64,000 nt of DNA from Archangium violaceum (GCF_016859125.1 NZ_CP069338.1:5581501-5645500); one strand, 5' to 3'. Shown: positions 47,438-57,129, counted from the first letter of the stretch. Numbers and translations: made by a program. Notes: a model not told the origin generated them from the sequence alone.

Positions 47438-48277
47438 TCAACTCTCCGCGAGCGGGTCAGCGCCACCGCCCGCGCTGGCGGGGTCGAGCCGCCGCGTGAT
47501 GTAGCGCGCGGGCGACGTGCCGAGCGCCTTGCGGAACATGGTCACGAAGCTGCTCGCGCTCTCGTAGCCGAGATCCATGGCCACGCTCTGCACGGAGGCG
47601 CCCCGCGTGAGCCATTGCAACGCCAGGATGATGTGAAGGCGCTGGCGCCACCGGCCAAAGCTCATGCCGGTCTCGTGGACGAGCAGGCGGTTCAAGGTGC
47701 GCTCGCTCATGCCCATCCGCTTCGCCCAGTCCTTCAGGGTGGCGCCGTCCGCCGGATGGGCGGTGAGCAGCTCGACGAGCCGCCGGAGCCGCGCGTCGGT
47801 GGGCATGGGTAGGCGCAGCTGCTCCACCTGGGCCGCCGCCAGCTCATCGAGCAGCACGGTGACCAGCCGGGCCTCGGGCCCGTCGAGCGGATACAGGACG
47901 GGCAGCGCCGCGGCACGGAGCAGCAGCTCGCGCAGCAGCGGGCTGACGGACACCGCGCAGCACTCCTTCGGCAGGGTGGCGACCGCGTCGGGCTCCACGA
48001 ACAGCGCGAGCCCCTCGAGCGGGGCCCGGCCCGTGAGGCGGTGGTTCGTCCCGCCGGGAAGCCACAACGCCGACTGGGGCGGAACGAGCCACAGGGCGTT
48101 GGAAGCCTCGCAGGTCACCTCGCCGCGGCTCACGAAGAACAGCTGGGCCTTGCGGTGGGTGTGGAAGTCCAGCTCCAGCCCTTCGGTCACCAGCCCCGTC
48201 CCCACCACCAGGACGGGCCGGGAGATCTCGTCCGGATCGACATCCAGGTGCTGGGGGACACCGTCCGGGAGGCGCAT
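47438..48277 (-). CDS. AraC-family transcriptional regulator
   Basis: 279 aa. The N-terminal cupin (LELDFHTHRKAQLFFVSRGE, LWLVPPQSALWLPGGTNHRL) resembles ligand-sensing AraC proteins. The C-terminal double HTH has WAKRMGMSERTLNRLLVHET and the second-helix signature SVAMDLGYESASSFVTMFRK-ALGTSPARY. It is divergent from the PNPOx-type gene 151 bp away, which it probably controls. Confidence 0.93.
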   Translation of the reverse strand: MRLPDGVPQHLDVDPDEISRPVLVVGTGLVTEGLELDFHTHRKAQLFFVSRGEVTCEASNALWLVPPQSALWLPGGTNHRLTGRAPLEGLALFVEPDAVATLPKECCAVSVSPLLRELLLRAAALPVLYPLDGPEARLVTVLLDELAAAQVEQLRLPMPTDARLRRLVELLTAHPADGATLKDWAKRMGMSERTLNRLLVHETGMSFGRWRQRLHIILALQWLTRGASVQSVAMDLGYESASSFVTMFRKALGTSPARYITRRLDPASAGGGADPLAES

Positions 48278-48428
48278 GCGGGCTCGGTTCAGCGGTTGTG
48301 GCCGAATCTCGAAACAAGTTGTCCGGGTTGCGGCTTGCGGTCAAGCGCGAATCCGGCGCAGGTTGAAGGGACGGAGACACCCCACCGCGCGCACGGCCTC
48401 GAGGCGCGCCCGAACCCAGGAGCCTCTC

Positions 48429-49445
48429 ATGAATGGCGCGATCACCACGGTGGCTGAATTGGAAGCCCGCATCGGCAAGGCGCCGGCGCCGGTGAACCTC
48501 AAGGTCATCGATCATCTGGACAAAGGGGCGCTGCGCTGGCTCGCCGCGTCGCCGGTGATGTTCGCCGGGTTCGGGGAGGCTCCGCGCATCGGCGTCACCC
48601 TCGGTGGCGGCTCCCCCGGTTTCGCCGGGGGCGATGCGCACGAGCTGCGCGTGCCCACCGCGCTGCTCGATGACCCGACACTGGCCCGGCCGGGCATGGG
48701 GTTCGGCTCGCTGTTCCTGCTGCCCGGCATTGGCGAGACCCTGCGCGTCAACGGCAGGGTGGCCCGGGTGGACGAGGGCGAGCTGCGCGTCACGGTCGAG
48801 GAATGCTACGGCCATTGCGCCAAGGCACTGCTCCGCTCGGAGTTCTGGGCGGCCTCGCCTGGCGTGGCCACGCCACGGGATGCCGAGACCTTCCTGGCCG
48901 CCAGCCGCTTCATGGCGCTGGCGACGATCGACGCCCAGGGACGCGCCGACCTCAGCCCCCGGGGAGATCCGGCGGGCACGATGGCGAGTCTCCAGGACGG
49001 CAGGGCCTGGTTCGCCGATCGCCCGGGAAACCGCCGGGTGGACAGCTTCCACAACATCGTCGTCCAGCCGCACGTCGCCGCCACGCTCCTGATTCCCGGC
49101 TCCACGCACGTCGTCCAGCTCTCGGGGAGCGCGAGGCTCACGACCGGCGAGGACGCGGTGCGCGCGCGCTTCACCGTCCAGGGCAAGACACCGACGCTGG
49201 TCATCGGCATCGACCAGCCGGCCCTCGAGCTGCGCGAGAGCCCCACCCTCGTGCGCGCCCGGCTCTGGCCCCTCCAGACGCGGACCGAGAGCGTCGATCC
49301 GGCGAAGGTGTTCGTCGCGCACTTCAAGCTCAACAGCGACAAGGGCCTCGGGGTCCGACTGGCGGGCGCGCTCCTGTCGGTTCCCGGCGTCACCGGCCTC
49401 CTCCAGAAGGGCTTGGAGAAGGACTACAAGAACAACCTCTACTGA
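48429..49445 (+). CDS. PNPOx-like split-barrel flavin-binding family protein
   Basis: 338 aa from ATG 48429, with CAGGAG upstream. The core (AETFLAASRFMALATIDAQG, ADLSPRGDPAGTMASLQDGR, NRRVDSFHNIVVQPHVAATL) is the pyridoxamine-phosphate-oxidase-type FMN fold. The N-terminal part contains a second, more divergent segment with the LLPGIGETLRVNGRV signature of the same group. These proteins are flavin- or haem-dependent oxidoreductases of uncertain substrate. Divergent from an AraC regulator. Confidence 0.85.
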   Translation: MNGAITTVAELEARIGKAPAPVNLKVIDHLDKGALRWLAASPVMFAGFGEAPRIGVTLGGGSPGFAGGDAHELRVPTALLDDPTLARPGMGFGSLFLLPGIGETLRVNGRVARVDEGELRVTVEECYGHCAKALLRSEFWAASPGVATPRDAETFLAASRFMALATIDAQGRADLSPRGDPAGTMASLQDGRAWFADRPGNRRVDSFHNIVVQPHVAATLLIPGSTHVVQLSGSARLTTGEDAVRARFTVQGKTPTLVIGIDQPALELRESPTLVRARLWPLQTRTESVDPAKVFVAHFKLNSDKGLGVRLAGALLSVPGVTGLLQKGLEKDYKNNLY

Positions 49446-49517
49446 CCGGACCGCTTCCTGGCTGACATTCCCGCGCGCCTGCGTGTCGCGAGTGGGCAAG
49501 GCATGTCATCCCTGATC

Positions 49518-49557
49518 GGGGCCGGAAGCTGCTGGACGCTCAGCGGTTTCCGGCCCC
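49518..49557. terminator. Hairpin between convergent genes
   Basis: GGGGCCGGAA (49518-49527) and TTCCGGCCCC (49548-49557) form 10-bp perfect arms around a 20-nt loop, between the PNPOx-like gene and the convergent secreted-paralogue gene. It probably works in both directions. Confidence 0.65.
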
Positions 49558-49575
49558 GGTGGTTTCAGGCCCCGC

Positions 49576-50292
49576 TTAGTAGAAGCTGGCCTGGATGTTC
49601 GTGTAGTAGATCCGGGTGAAGCCCTCGTAACCGGAATCGGTGCCGATGATGAGGTAGGCCTCGCCCTGGGCATTGGTCGTCACGGTGAAGGTGTGCTCGA
49701 AGTGCTTCAGCTGGTAGCCGGGCACTTCCGAGTCGGGCTTGGCGATGTTGCCAACGAGTTGCAGGTCGGCGCCATCATTCGCCTGATTGCCCTTGTCGAC
49801 GTTGAGGACGTAGTACGGGGTGCTGCCGTGGTTCTCCACCGTGAGGGTCGGCGCGTAGCTCACCGCCCCGGCCTTGACGTAAACGGACTCGGCCGGTGCT
49901 CCGCCGGTGCCGAACCCGCCTCCTGGCGCGTCGGTCGCGAGGTCGAAGTTCAGGTAGACGGTGTACTGCTTGTTGGGAGCCAGGCCCACGGAGGCGTCGA
50001 TCTTCTTCGTGATGTACATGAAGACATCGTCGCTGCGGTTGTGGCTCTGGATCATCAGGCCGTTCACCCCGGACTGATCCGGAATGGCGCTCCACCCGAA
50101 GGCGGTCTCGTAGATGCCCGTGCTGAGGTAATCCGTCGGAAGATCGGCGAACCCAGCCGTCCAGCCCTGCGCGCCCTGCGCGAAGGTGTAGCTCACGGAC
50201 ACGGGCGCGGTGGCCTGGGCCTCCGTCTGCCCGGTCACGAACGAGGCCGCCACTGCCATGGCGCACACGGCGCTGCTCATCAGCTTCTTCAT
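49576..50292 (-). CDS. Secreted hypothetical protein, tandem paralogue 2
   Basis: 238 aa from ATG 50292 (AAGGGAG ribosome site). Signal peptide (SSAVCAMAVAASFVTGQTEA) then a carbohydrate-binding-like beta-sandwich (VSVSYTFAQGAQGWTAGFAD, DQSGVNGLMIQSHNRSDDVF, YTVYLNFDLAT). The C-terminus HTFTVTTNAQGEAYLIIGTD and IYYTNIQASFY matches the upstream paralogue. It begins 49 bp after that gene, so the pair is one operon. The fold resembles jelly-roll modules that bind sugars or cell surfaces; function unknown. Confidence 0.8.
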   Translation of the reverse strand: MKKLMSSAVCAMAVAASFVTGQTEAQATAPVSVSYTFAQGAQGWTAGFADLPTDYLSTGIYETAFGWSAIPDQSGVNGLMIQSHNRSDDVFMYITKKIDASVGLAPNKQYTVYLNFDLATDAPGGGFGTGGAPAESVYVKAGAVSYAPTLTVENHGSTPYYVLNVDKGNQANDGADLQLVGNIAKPDSEVPGYQLKHFEHTFTVTTNAQGEAYLIIGTDSGYEGFTRIYYTNIQASFY

Positions 50293-50341
50293 GGAACTCC
50301 CTTTCCTGGGTGATGGATGTGCTGCGTTGTGAGTCAAAGCC

Positions 50342-51058
50342 TTAGTAGAAGCTGGCCTGGATGTTCGTGTAGTAGATCTTGGTGAAGCCCTCGTAGCCGG
50401 AGTCGGTGCCGATGATCAGGTAGGCCTCACCCTGGGCGTTGGTCGTCACGGTGAAGGAGTGCTCGAAGTGCTTCAACTGGTAGCCCTCCACCTCCGAGTC
50501 GGGCTTGGCGAGGTCGCCAATGGTTTCCATGTCGGCACCACCCTGTCGCTGGTTGCCCTTGTCGACGTTGAGGATGTAGTACGGGAAGCCGCCGTAGTCC
50601 TCCACGTTGAGGACGGGCGCGTAGTTCACGGCTCCGGCCTTGACGTAGACGGAATTGGCCGGTGAGCCGCCGATGCCGAACGAGCCCTCGACTTCCTTCG
50701 TCGCGAGGTCGAAGTTCAGGTAGACGGTGTACTGCCTGTTGGGAGCAAGGCCCACGGAGGCGTCGATCTTCTTCGTGATGTACATGAAGACATCGTCGCT
50801 GCGGTTGGAGCTCTGGATCATCAGGCCGTTCACCCCGGACTGATCCGGAATGGCGCTCCACCCGAAGGCGGTCTCGTAGATGCCCGTGCTGAGGTAGTCC
50901 GTCGGAAGATCGGCGAACCCAGCCGTCCAGCCCTGCGCGCCCTGCGCGAAGGTGTAGCTCACGGACACGGGGGCGGAGGTCTGCGCAACCGCCTGCGCGC
51001 TCACGACCGACGCAGCCAAAGCCATGGTGAACACCGCGCCGTTCATCAACTTTCTCAT
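50342..51058 (-). CDS. Secreted hypothetical protein, tandem paralogue 1
   Basis: 238 aa, same length as its downstream paralogue. ATG 51058 has GGGAGAGG upstream; the frame is open to 51241 but with a non-signal N-terminus. Signal peptide (GAVFTMALAASVVSAQAVAQ). Residues about 28-125 are nearly identical to the paralogue (including VSVSYTFAQGAQGWTAGFAD), even at the DNA level, whereas 126-190 differ (ATKEVEGSFGIGGSPANSVY versus ATDAPGGGFGTGGAPAESVY). This suggests gene conversion with diversification of one surface. Confidence 0.8.
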   Translation of the reverse strand: MRKLMNGAVFTMALAASVVSAQAVAQTSAPVSVSYTFAQGAQGWTAGFADLPTDYLSTGIYETAFGWSAIPDQSGVNGLMIQSSNRSDDVFMYITKKIDASVGLAPNRQYTVYLNFDLATKEVEGSFGIGGSPANSVYVKAGAVNYAPVLNVEDYGGFPYYILNVDKGNQRQGGADMETIGDLAKPDSEVEGYQLKHFEHSFTVTTNAQGEAYLIIGTDSGYEGFTKIYYTNIQASFY

Positions 51059-51660
51059 AGTTGTATACCTCTCCCTGGTGATGTGCTTCATGATGACAAA
51101 AGCAAACGCTTGCTCATTGCGGCCAGCGACCACGTGAAGCCCTGGTGGTTGTTTTTTATTCCCGAATGACGGATGCGTGTCCGCACCGGCCATGTGAGTA
51201 GCAGGTGGGGCTGACAACCCTTCCCGCTTGATGGGCTTCATTAAATGTCATGATGTTGGCGGATTCTCAGACATTGCAAAACCGCCCTTTGGGGCTCGCG
51301 CTGCCTGAGCGTCTTCTTGAATATACACATGCCCCCGTGGTGCGCGAGAGACAAGAACGCATAGGGCAAATAAGTGAGCTTGCCCAGGGCTGCTGATTCT
51401 TGCTCGCGCGGGGGCAGTGATTCCGTTTCGTCAGCGCGGCGTCATGAAGGTTTTACCGGGCCGAGCACGTGTGCTCGATGACGCATCGCGATGATTGTCA
51501 GCCCTTGACGCAATGCATTGCTTCAGCGGGAAGTTGACACGCACTTGTCACAATCAGTGGCGTTCGGAGCCTCGGGCGCGTGGCCCCGCGCGCATGTCTG
51601 TTTCCTGGCTTTTGGGATTGCAAGAATGACAGCTTGCAAAACTTTCGCGTGGAATGAGTC
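51059..51660. other. 602-bp gap upstream of the secreted paralogue pair
   Basis: GC content is lower than in the flanking genes. It must hold the promoter of the paralogue operon; the stretch at 51140-51160 (TTGTTTTTTATTCCCG) is the most A/T-rich part. I found no gene with a ribosome site, no strong dyad and no recognisable RNA. Confidence 0.4.
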
Positions 51661-53073
51661 TCAGGGCGTGGCGGGCAGCGTCCAGGTGGTGGAGAAGCGG
51701 TGCGCTCCCCCCTTGGTGCTGTCGAGCCAGCCCGAGATGCGCTCGCTCCGGCTCAGCAGTGGGCCCAGCTCGAGCCCCATGGCGAAGAGACCGGCGAGTT
51801 GCTTGTCGGCGACGACGTCCAGCAGCGACACCTGGTTCAGCCCGCTCGCCAGCCGCTTCGGGTCCACGGTGTACTCCACCGCGTGGGGGAGCTTCGCGCC
51901 CGCCTGGGGCAGCGCGGCCAGGAGCGAGCGGCTCACCGCCTCGTCATTGCCCACCACGAGCTGACGGCCCTTCAACCGGAGGAAGAGCGTGCCGCCCTTC
52001 ACCTCCAGTGCGTATCCGTCCTCCGTCGCCTTCACTCCGGGAAACTTCGCCAGCGGCGCGAGTGCACTCTTCACCGCCGCGGCGTCCGTCACCTCGGCGG
52101 CGAGGGCCTGGCGTGGCGCGAAGAAGCGGCCCTCCAGCGTGCGCAGGTTGGGGCGCGACCTCACGCTGTCCACCACCATCAACACATGGCCGGTGAGGTG
52201 CTCGGCCACCGCGCGCGCCACCGAGGACACCTGGGCCGGAGGGCAGGTGGGGCATACCTGCTGGATGCTCGCGGTCACGCTGCCCACGGCCTGGGACACC
52301 CCGGCCGGCGCCACCCGCGCTCGCGAGAAGAGCAGCCCCTCGGGCTTCATCGCGCCGTAGGGGCTCGTTCCCGAGGCCTGGAAGGGGGGCAGGGGCAGCT
52401 GCGTGGCGGTGCCCTCCAGCCGCAACCCGGTGGCGCTTCCGTCCACGCCCACCACCATGCCGCGGCCCGGCAGGAGCACGTAGAAGGAGCCGGGAAGCTG
52501 GGCCAGCCGCGCGTCCGGCCTGGGCGCCCTGCCCACCAGCCGCGAGGCCTCCTTCAGCAGCACCTGCCCCTGGCCGTCGTCCACGAAGCCCCCGCTGGCG
52601 CTCGAGAAGGCGCACGCCTCCTGTCCCTTCAGGGCATAGCCGGCCCGGCCACCGGACTCGCGCGGCACGCTCACCGTGGTGACCCCGCCGGAGGTGGTGG
52701 GTTTCGCCTCGGCCTTGCCGCTCGCGGTGACCAGCATCTCCGCGGCCTTCTGCTGGAAGACCTTCGGGTCCGTCAGACGCGTGCAGGAGATGCGGCCTCC
52801 CCCGCGCACGGAGACGGTGAGGGGGCCGGTGGGGTCGATGCCCAGGCGGGTGAGGGTGGCCGGCTGGCTCAGGTCGAACGAGAGGAAGGGGTGGAGCTCG
52901 GCATACCAGACGACGGGCCGCAGCAGGGCGGCGCTCTGTCCCGCCCGGTCGAGGAAGGCGGTGACTCCCTGGAGTGCGTCCGTGCGCGGAATATGGACGA
53001 CGGTCTCCGCGGAGGTGGCGGCACGGGGCGCGGGGGCGGCGGCGAGCGAGGCCGCGAGGGCGAGGGAGATCAT
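51661..53073 (-). CDS. Large secreted hypothetical protein
   Basis: 470 aa from ATG 53073. Signal peptide (ISLALAASLAAAPAPRAATS). The mature protein has repeated modules of the type LKGQEACAFSSASGGFVDDG and FLRLKGRQLVVGNDEAVSRS that recall myxobacterial DUF3352-like proteins (long alpha/beta repeats). It contains isolated Cys residues (RISCTRL; QQVCPTCPPAQ). No catalytic motif was recognised. It is divergent from the oligopeptidase gene across 157 bp. Confidence 0.7.
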   Translation of the reverse strand: MISLALAASLAAAPAPRAATSAETVVHIPRTDALQGVTAFLDRAGQSAALLRPVVWYAELHPFLSFDLSQPATLTRLGIDPTGPLTVSVRGGGRISCTRLTDPKVFQQKAAEMLVTASGKAEAKPTTSGGVTTVSVPRESGGRAGYALKGQEACAFSSASGGFVDDGQGQVLLKEASRLVGRAPRPDARLAQLPGSFYVLLPGRGMVVGVDGSATGLRLEGTATQLPLPPFQASGTSPYGAMKPEGLLFSRARVAPAGVSQAVGSVTASIQQVCPTCPPAQVSSVARAVAEHLTGHVLMVVDSVRSRPNLRTLEGRFFAPRQALAAEVTDAAAVKSALAPLAKFPGVKATEDGYALEVKGGTLFLRLKGRQLVVGNDEAVSRSLLAALPQAGAKLPHAVEYTVDPKRLASGLNQVSLLDVVADKQLAGLFAMGLELGPLLSRSERISGWLDSTKGGAHRFSTTWTLPATP

Positions 53074-53230
53074 GGCCCGGTGTGAGTGCAGTGCGCCCCG
53101 TTGCCTGTCAACTGCTCCAACATCCCGGAGGCTTCCGGCTCTCCGAGGACGTGCACTCCCTGACTGCCCGCCTGGCATCCCCCACGTGATTGCTGCCAAC
53201 GGCGAACGGCTGCCCTAACGTCAGCGGGTG

Positions 53231-55363
53231 ATGACTGCGTCCATTGCTGACAATCCGCTGCTTCAGAACGAAGGACTCCCGAAGTTCGACCGCATCCGCG
53301 CGGAGCACGTCGAGCCGGCCATCCGCGAGTTGCTGGCGCGCCTGAACGCCGACCTCGATGCGCTCGAGCGTGACGTGAAGCCCACGTGGGAGGCGACGGT
53401 GGCGCGCCTGTCCGCCATCACCGAGCCCATCGGGCTCGCGTGGGGGGTGGTGAACCACCTCATGGGCGTGCAGAACAGCCCGGAGCTGCGCCAGGCCCAC
53501 GCCGCCGTCGAGGGGGATGTCGTCGAGACCTTCATGCGCATCGGCCAGAGCGTTCCCCTCTACCGGGCGCTCAAGGGCCTGCGCGAGGGGCCCGAGTGGA
53601 AGACACTCGACCCGGCGCAGCACCGCATCGTCGATGCCTCCATCCGTGACGCCGAGCTGTCCGGCGTGGGACTCGAGGGCGAGGCCCGCGAGCGCTTCCA
53701 GGACATCGAGCGCGAGCTGGCCGAGCTGTCCACCCGCTTCACCAACAACGTCATCGACGCCAACAAGGCCTGGTCCATGACGCTCACGCAGCCCGAGGAG
53801 GTGGAGGGGCTGCCGCCCAGCGCGCTCGCCATGGCCGCCCAGATGGCGAAGCAGGGGCTGGCCGAGGGAGCCCCCGAGCCCACCCCCGAGAAGGGGCCCT
53901 GGCGCATCACCCTGGATGCTCCCAGCTACGTGCCCTTCCTCGAGCACTCGCGCCGGCCGGACCTGCGCGAGAAGCTCTACCGCGCCTTCGTCACCCGAGC
54001 CTCGTCGGGGGATTTGGACAACGGGCCCCTCATCGAGCGCATCCTCACCCTGCGCCGGGAGAAGGCCCGCCTGCTCGGCTACTCGTCCTTCGCCGAGGTG
54101 AGCCTGGCCGCGAAGATGGCGCCCGGCGTGCAGGCGGTCGAGCAGCTGCTCGGTGAGCTGCGCGACGCCGCCCGCTCGCGTGCCCGGAAGGAGCACACCG
54201 AACTGACGGAGTACGCGCGCCGCAAGACGGGCCAGGCCTCGCTCGAGCTGAAGCTCTGGGACGTGCCCTTCTGGGCCGAGCGTCTGCGCGAGGAGCGCTA
54301 CGCGTACACCGACGAGGAGCTCCGGCCGTACTTCGCGCTGCCGCGCGTGCTGGAGGGCCTGTTCGACACCGCGAAGCGGCTCTTCGGTGTCTCCGTGCGC
54401 GCCGCCGACGGCGAGGTGCCCGTGTGGGATCCGAGCGTGCGCTTCTTCCGCGTGGCGGACGAGTCGGGCAAGGACATCGCCGCCTTCTACCTGGACCCCT
54501 ACAGCCGTCCGGCCTCCAAGCGCGGCGGGGCGTGGATGAATGGCGCGCTCGACCGCAAGCGCGAGCCCGACGGCGGGCTGCGGCTGCCGGCGGCCTACCT
54601 CGTCTGCAACGCCACGCCGCCCGTGGGCAACAAGCCCGCGCTCCTCACCTTCCGCGAGGTGGAGACGCTCTTCCACGAGTTCGGTCACGGCCTGCAGCAC
54701 ATGCTCACGCGCGTGGACTACCCGGAGGCCGCCGGCATCAACAACGTGGAGTGGGACGCGGTGGAGCTGCCCAGCCAGTTCATGGAGAACTGGTGCTTCC
54801 ACGAGGAGACGCTCTCCAAGCTGGCGCGCCACGTGGACACCGGTGAGCCGCTGCCCAAGCACCTGCAGGACAAGATTCGCGCCGGGCGCATCTACCGGGC
54901 AGCCTCCATGTCGCTGCGGCAGGTGTACTTCGCCACGTTGGACCTGGAGCTGCACCACCGCTACCAGCCCGGAAGCGACGGGCAGGCCGGCTTCCTCGAG
55001 GTGCAGAAGCGCGTGGCCGCGGAGAACACGGTGCTCCCGCCGCTCCCGGAGGATCGCTTCCTCTGCTCCTTCACGCACATCTTCGCGGGCGGCTACGCCG
55101 CGGGCTACTACAGCTACAAGTGGGCCGAGGTGCTCTCCGCGGATGCCTTCTCCGCCTTCGAGGAGGCGGGGCTGGCCGACTCGCAGGCGCTGGCCCGCAC
55201 CGGACGGCGCTTCCGGGACACGGTGCTCGCGCTCGGTGGCAGCCGCCACCCGCTGGAGGTCTTCCAGGAGTTCCGTGGCCGCGCTCCCAGCACCCAGCCG
55301 CTGCTCAAGCAGACGGGGTTGCTGGACTCGCAGGAGCTCGAGACGACGGCGCCGATGATGTAG
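53231..55363 (+). CDS. M3-family metallopeptidase, oligopeptidase A-like
   Basis: 710 aa, as expected for PrlC/OpdA. It degrades short peptides and signal peptides in the cytoplasm. The zinc site is VETLFHEFGHGLQHMLTRVD (HEFGH), with the third ligand Glu in NVEWDAVELPSQFMENW. The N-terminus NPLLQNEGLPKFDRIRAEHV-EPAI is typical of the family. GTG 53228 immediately precedes ATG 53231; the ATG is preferred. It ends 12 bp before the convergent STAS-like gene. Confidence 0.95.
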   Translation: MTASIADNPLLQNEGLPKFDRIRAEHVEPAIRELLARLNADLDALERDVKPTWEATVARLSAITEPIGLAWGVVNHLMGVQNSPELRQAHAAVEGDVVETFMRIGQSVPLYRALKGLREGPEWKTLDPAQHRIVDASIRDAELSGVGLEGEARERFQDIERELAELSTRFTNNVIDANKAWSMTLTQPEEVEGLPPSALAMAAQMAKQGLAEGAPEPTPEKGPWRITLDAPSYVPFLEHSRRPDLREKLYRAFVTRASSGDLDNGPLIERILTLRREKARLLGYSSFAEVSLAAKMAPGVQAVEQLLGELRDAARSRARKEHTELTEYARRKTGQASLELKLWDVPFWAERLREERYAYTDEELRPYFALPRVLEGLFDTAKRLFGVSVRAADGEVPVWDPSVRFFRVADESGKDIAAFYLDPYSRPASKRGGAWMNGALDRKREPDGGLRLPAAYLVCNATPPVGNKPALLTFREVETLFHEFGHGLQHMLTRVDYPEAAGINNVEWDAVELPSQFMENWCFHEETLSKLARHVDTGEPLPKHLQDKIRAGRIYRAASMSLRQVYFATLDLELHHRYQPGSDGQAGFLEVQKRVAAENTVLPPLPEDRFLCSFTHIFAGGYAAGYYSYKWAEVLSADAFSAFEEAGLADSQALARTGRRFRDTVLALGGSRHPLEVFQEFRGRAPSTQPLLKQTGLLDSQELETTAPMM

Positions 55364-55375
55364 CGGGTGTCGCCG

Positions 55376-55801
55376 TCAGCGGCTCTTCCCGGCCTGGGTG
55401 TGCCCGGCCTCCTCCTGGAGGCGTTTGGCCGCCCAGGCCTCCGCGGAGGACAGATCCGGGCAGGAGATGTTCGGGAAGGGGAGCGGTCTGGCGAACAGGA
55501 CGGCGCTGACCGACAGCTGGACGACGGGCGAGGCGACGATGATGGCGACGCCGATCATCCGCTCGCGCAGGGGCTGCTTGTGCGCGTCGAGCCACTCCAC
55601 CAGACGCCAGCGCTGCTCGAGGGGGATGATTCCCACCCGGCTCATGTCGATGATGATCAGGAACCTCTCACCGCGCAGCAGGTAGCGGCTGACGGCGGCG
55701 AGACTCTCCTCGAGCCCCTGCGCGGGGAGTGTTCCCGGAAGCCAGAGGTGAAGCATGGGCCACCGGGAGTCGTCGAAGGTGGCGCGATCGAGCGCGGGCA
55801 T
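55376..55801 (-). CDS. SpoIIAA/STAS-like small protein
   Basis: 141 aa from ATG 55801. LHLWLPGTLPAQGLEESLAA, then RGERFLIIIDMSRVGIIPLE-QRWRLVEWLDAHKQPLRERM, and VQLSVSAVLFARPLPFP. The beta-alpha pattern matches the SpoIIAA-like (STAS) fold often found as stand-alone proteins in myxobacteria. No phosphorylatable Ser could be identified with confidence. A related protein is encoded at 57541-58032. It ends 12 bp from the oligopeptidase gene. Confidence 0.6.
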   Translation of the reverse strand: MPALDRATFDDSRWPMLHLWLPGTLPAQGLEESLAAVSRYLLRGERFLIIIDMSRVGIIPLEQRWRLVEWLDAHKQPLRERMIGVAIIVASPVVQLSVSAVLFARPLPFPNISCPDLSSAEAWAAKRLQEEAGHTQAGKSR

Positions 55802-55894
55802 CTTGGGCCCATTCTGACAGCTCCGGGGAAACGTGCTATGCCGCGCGCCCCGGGTTGCTCGGCCCCCGGGTCCTACGTCGTGGAGCAGGTCGCA

Positions 55895-56449
55895 ATGGAA
55901 CAGCGTCGAATCGAGGGGTTCCTCTATCTGGCGGGCTTCGGGGCCTCGATTCCTCTCTCCAACTGGATGATCGGTCACATCGGGGTGGTGTGCCCGGGCA
56001 CTGGTCCCTGCCTGCTTCCCGTGGGGCCCGGCATCCTGGCTCCGAGCGGGGTCCTCATCGTTGGCATCGCCTTCGTGCTGCGCGACCTGGTGCAGCGCCG
56101 GCTGGGCAAGGGCTGGACGTTGCTGGCCATCGGACTGGGCGCGTTGCTCTCGGCGGTGCTCGCTCCGCCGCAGCTGGTCGTCGCCTCGAGCGGCGCCTTC
56201 GCCATCTCGGAGCTGGCCGACTTCGCCGTCTATACCCCGTTGCAGCGGCGGGGCCTGGTGCTGGCCGTGCTCGCCAGCAGCCTCGTCGGCCTCGTCGTGG
56301 ACAGTGTCCTCTTCCTCCAGCTCGCCTTCGGCGGTCTCGACTTCCTGTTGGGGCAGGTGCTGGGCAAGGCGTGGATGGTGCTGCTGTCGCTGCCCCTGGT
56401 GGCCTGGCTGCGGCGCCGGGACGAGCGGCTCGGCATCCAGCCGGCCTGA
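55895..56449 (+). CDS. VUT-family (YhhQ-like) transporter
   Basis: 184 aa, about six transmembrane helices. VLIVGIAFVLRDLVQRRLGK and SGAFAISELADFAVYTPLQR are diagnostic for the VUT family (queuosine precursor and related vitamin uptake transporters). The nearby ASSLVGLVVDSVLFLQLAFG also fits. Compared with YhhQ (about 220 aa) it is slightly short. The substrate, probably a deazaguanine precursor, is inferred from family only. ATG 55895 has AGCAGGT upstream. Confidence 0.82.
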   Translation: MEQRRIEGFLYLAGFGASIPLSNWMIGHIGVVCPGTGPCLLPVGPGILAPSGVLIVGIAFVLRDLVQRRLGKGWTLLAIGLGALLSAVLAPPQLVVASSGAFAISELADFAVYTPLQRRGLVLAVLASSLVGLVVDSVLFLQLAFGGLDFLLGQVLGKAWMVLLSLPLVAWLRRRDERLGIQPA

Positions 56450-56471
56450 GCCCGGTGCACTCCGCCTGGTT

Positions 56472-57119
56472 TCAGGAGACCTCTTCCTCCCGGTAACGCA
56501 GCGGGACGTCCACCTTCACCGCCGCCAGGGCGATGGTGTTCGCGGCCCGGCGGGCCTGCTCGGCGGTGGGGGGCGAGCCGCTCCCGAAGTCCGCCAGGGC
56601 CTCGCGCAGTGCCCGTTCCACGCGCTCGGTCCGGCGGATGCCCTGGGATTCCAACAACCAGCCCAGGGCCAGGTGCGCGGGGTGGGCCCATGCGCCCGCG
56701 CCGCCCCTCGCCTCGGCGGTGAGGGCGATGACCCGCCGCACCGCGTCCGACAACACCGCGGTGCGATCCGTCTCGTCCAGGGGCAGCGCGAGCGAGCGGA
56801 AGTACGTGTCGAGCGTGCACAGCCACGCGTGGGCCTCGCCGAGCGCGGAGAGGATGCGCTGGATGTGGCCCTCCACGTCCGCGTCCGGCGCTTGGCCCTG
56901 GCCGAGGCACTCGTCACCGAGCCGCACATCGGCCTTCGTGTACCAGGCCCCCGCGTGCTCGGCGAGCAGCGCGTCGACACCCTCGAGGCGCGCGCGGCGC
57001 GTCGGTGCGTCGACGAGGTACTCCCGGAGACGGGCCGCGAGATGCGCGGGCTGGAAGGCGTCGAGACTCTCCTGGATGGGGGCCCAGGTGTCCTCGTTCG
57101 TCAGTTTCTTCCTGCGCAT
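56472..57119 (-). CDS. Hypothetical helical protein
   Basis: 215 aa from ATG 57119 (MRRKKLTNEDTWAPIQ). Entirely cytoplasmic and helical, Ala/Leu/Arg-rich (SALGEAHAWLCTLDTYFRSL, DAVRRVIALTAEARGGAGAW, HLALGWLLESQGIRRTERVE). No recognised motif. A 54-codon secreted-protein gene ends 10 bp upstream, making a two-gene operon. Confidence 0.6.
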   Translation of the reverse strand: MRRKKLTNEDTWAPIQESLDAFQPAHLAARLREYLVDAPTRRARLEGVDALLAEHAGAWYTKADVRLGDECLGQGQAPDADVEGHIQRILSALGEAHAWLCTLDTYFRSLALPLDETDRTAVLSDAVRRVIALTAEARGGAGAWAHPAHLALGWLLESQGIRRTERVERALREALADFGSGSPPTAEQARRAANTIALAAVKVDVPLRYREEEVS

Positions 57120-57129
57120 GGGCGAGGCG

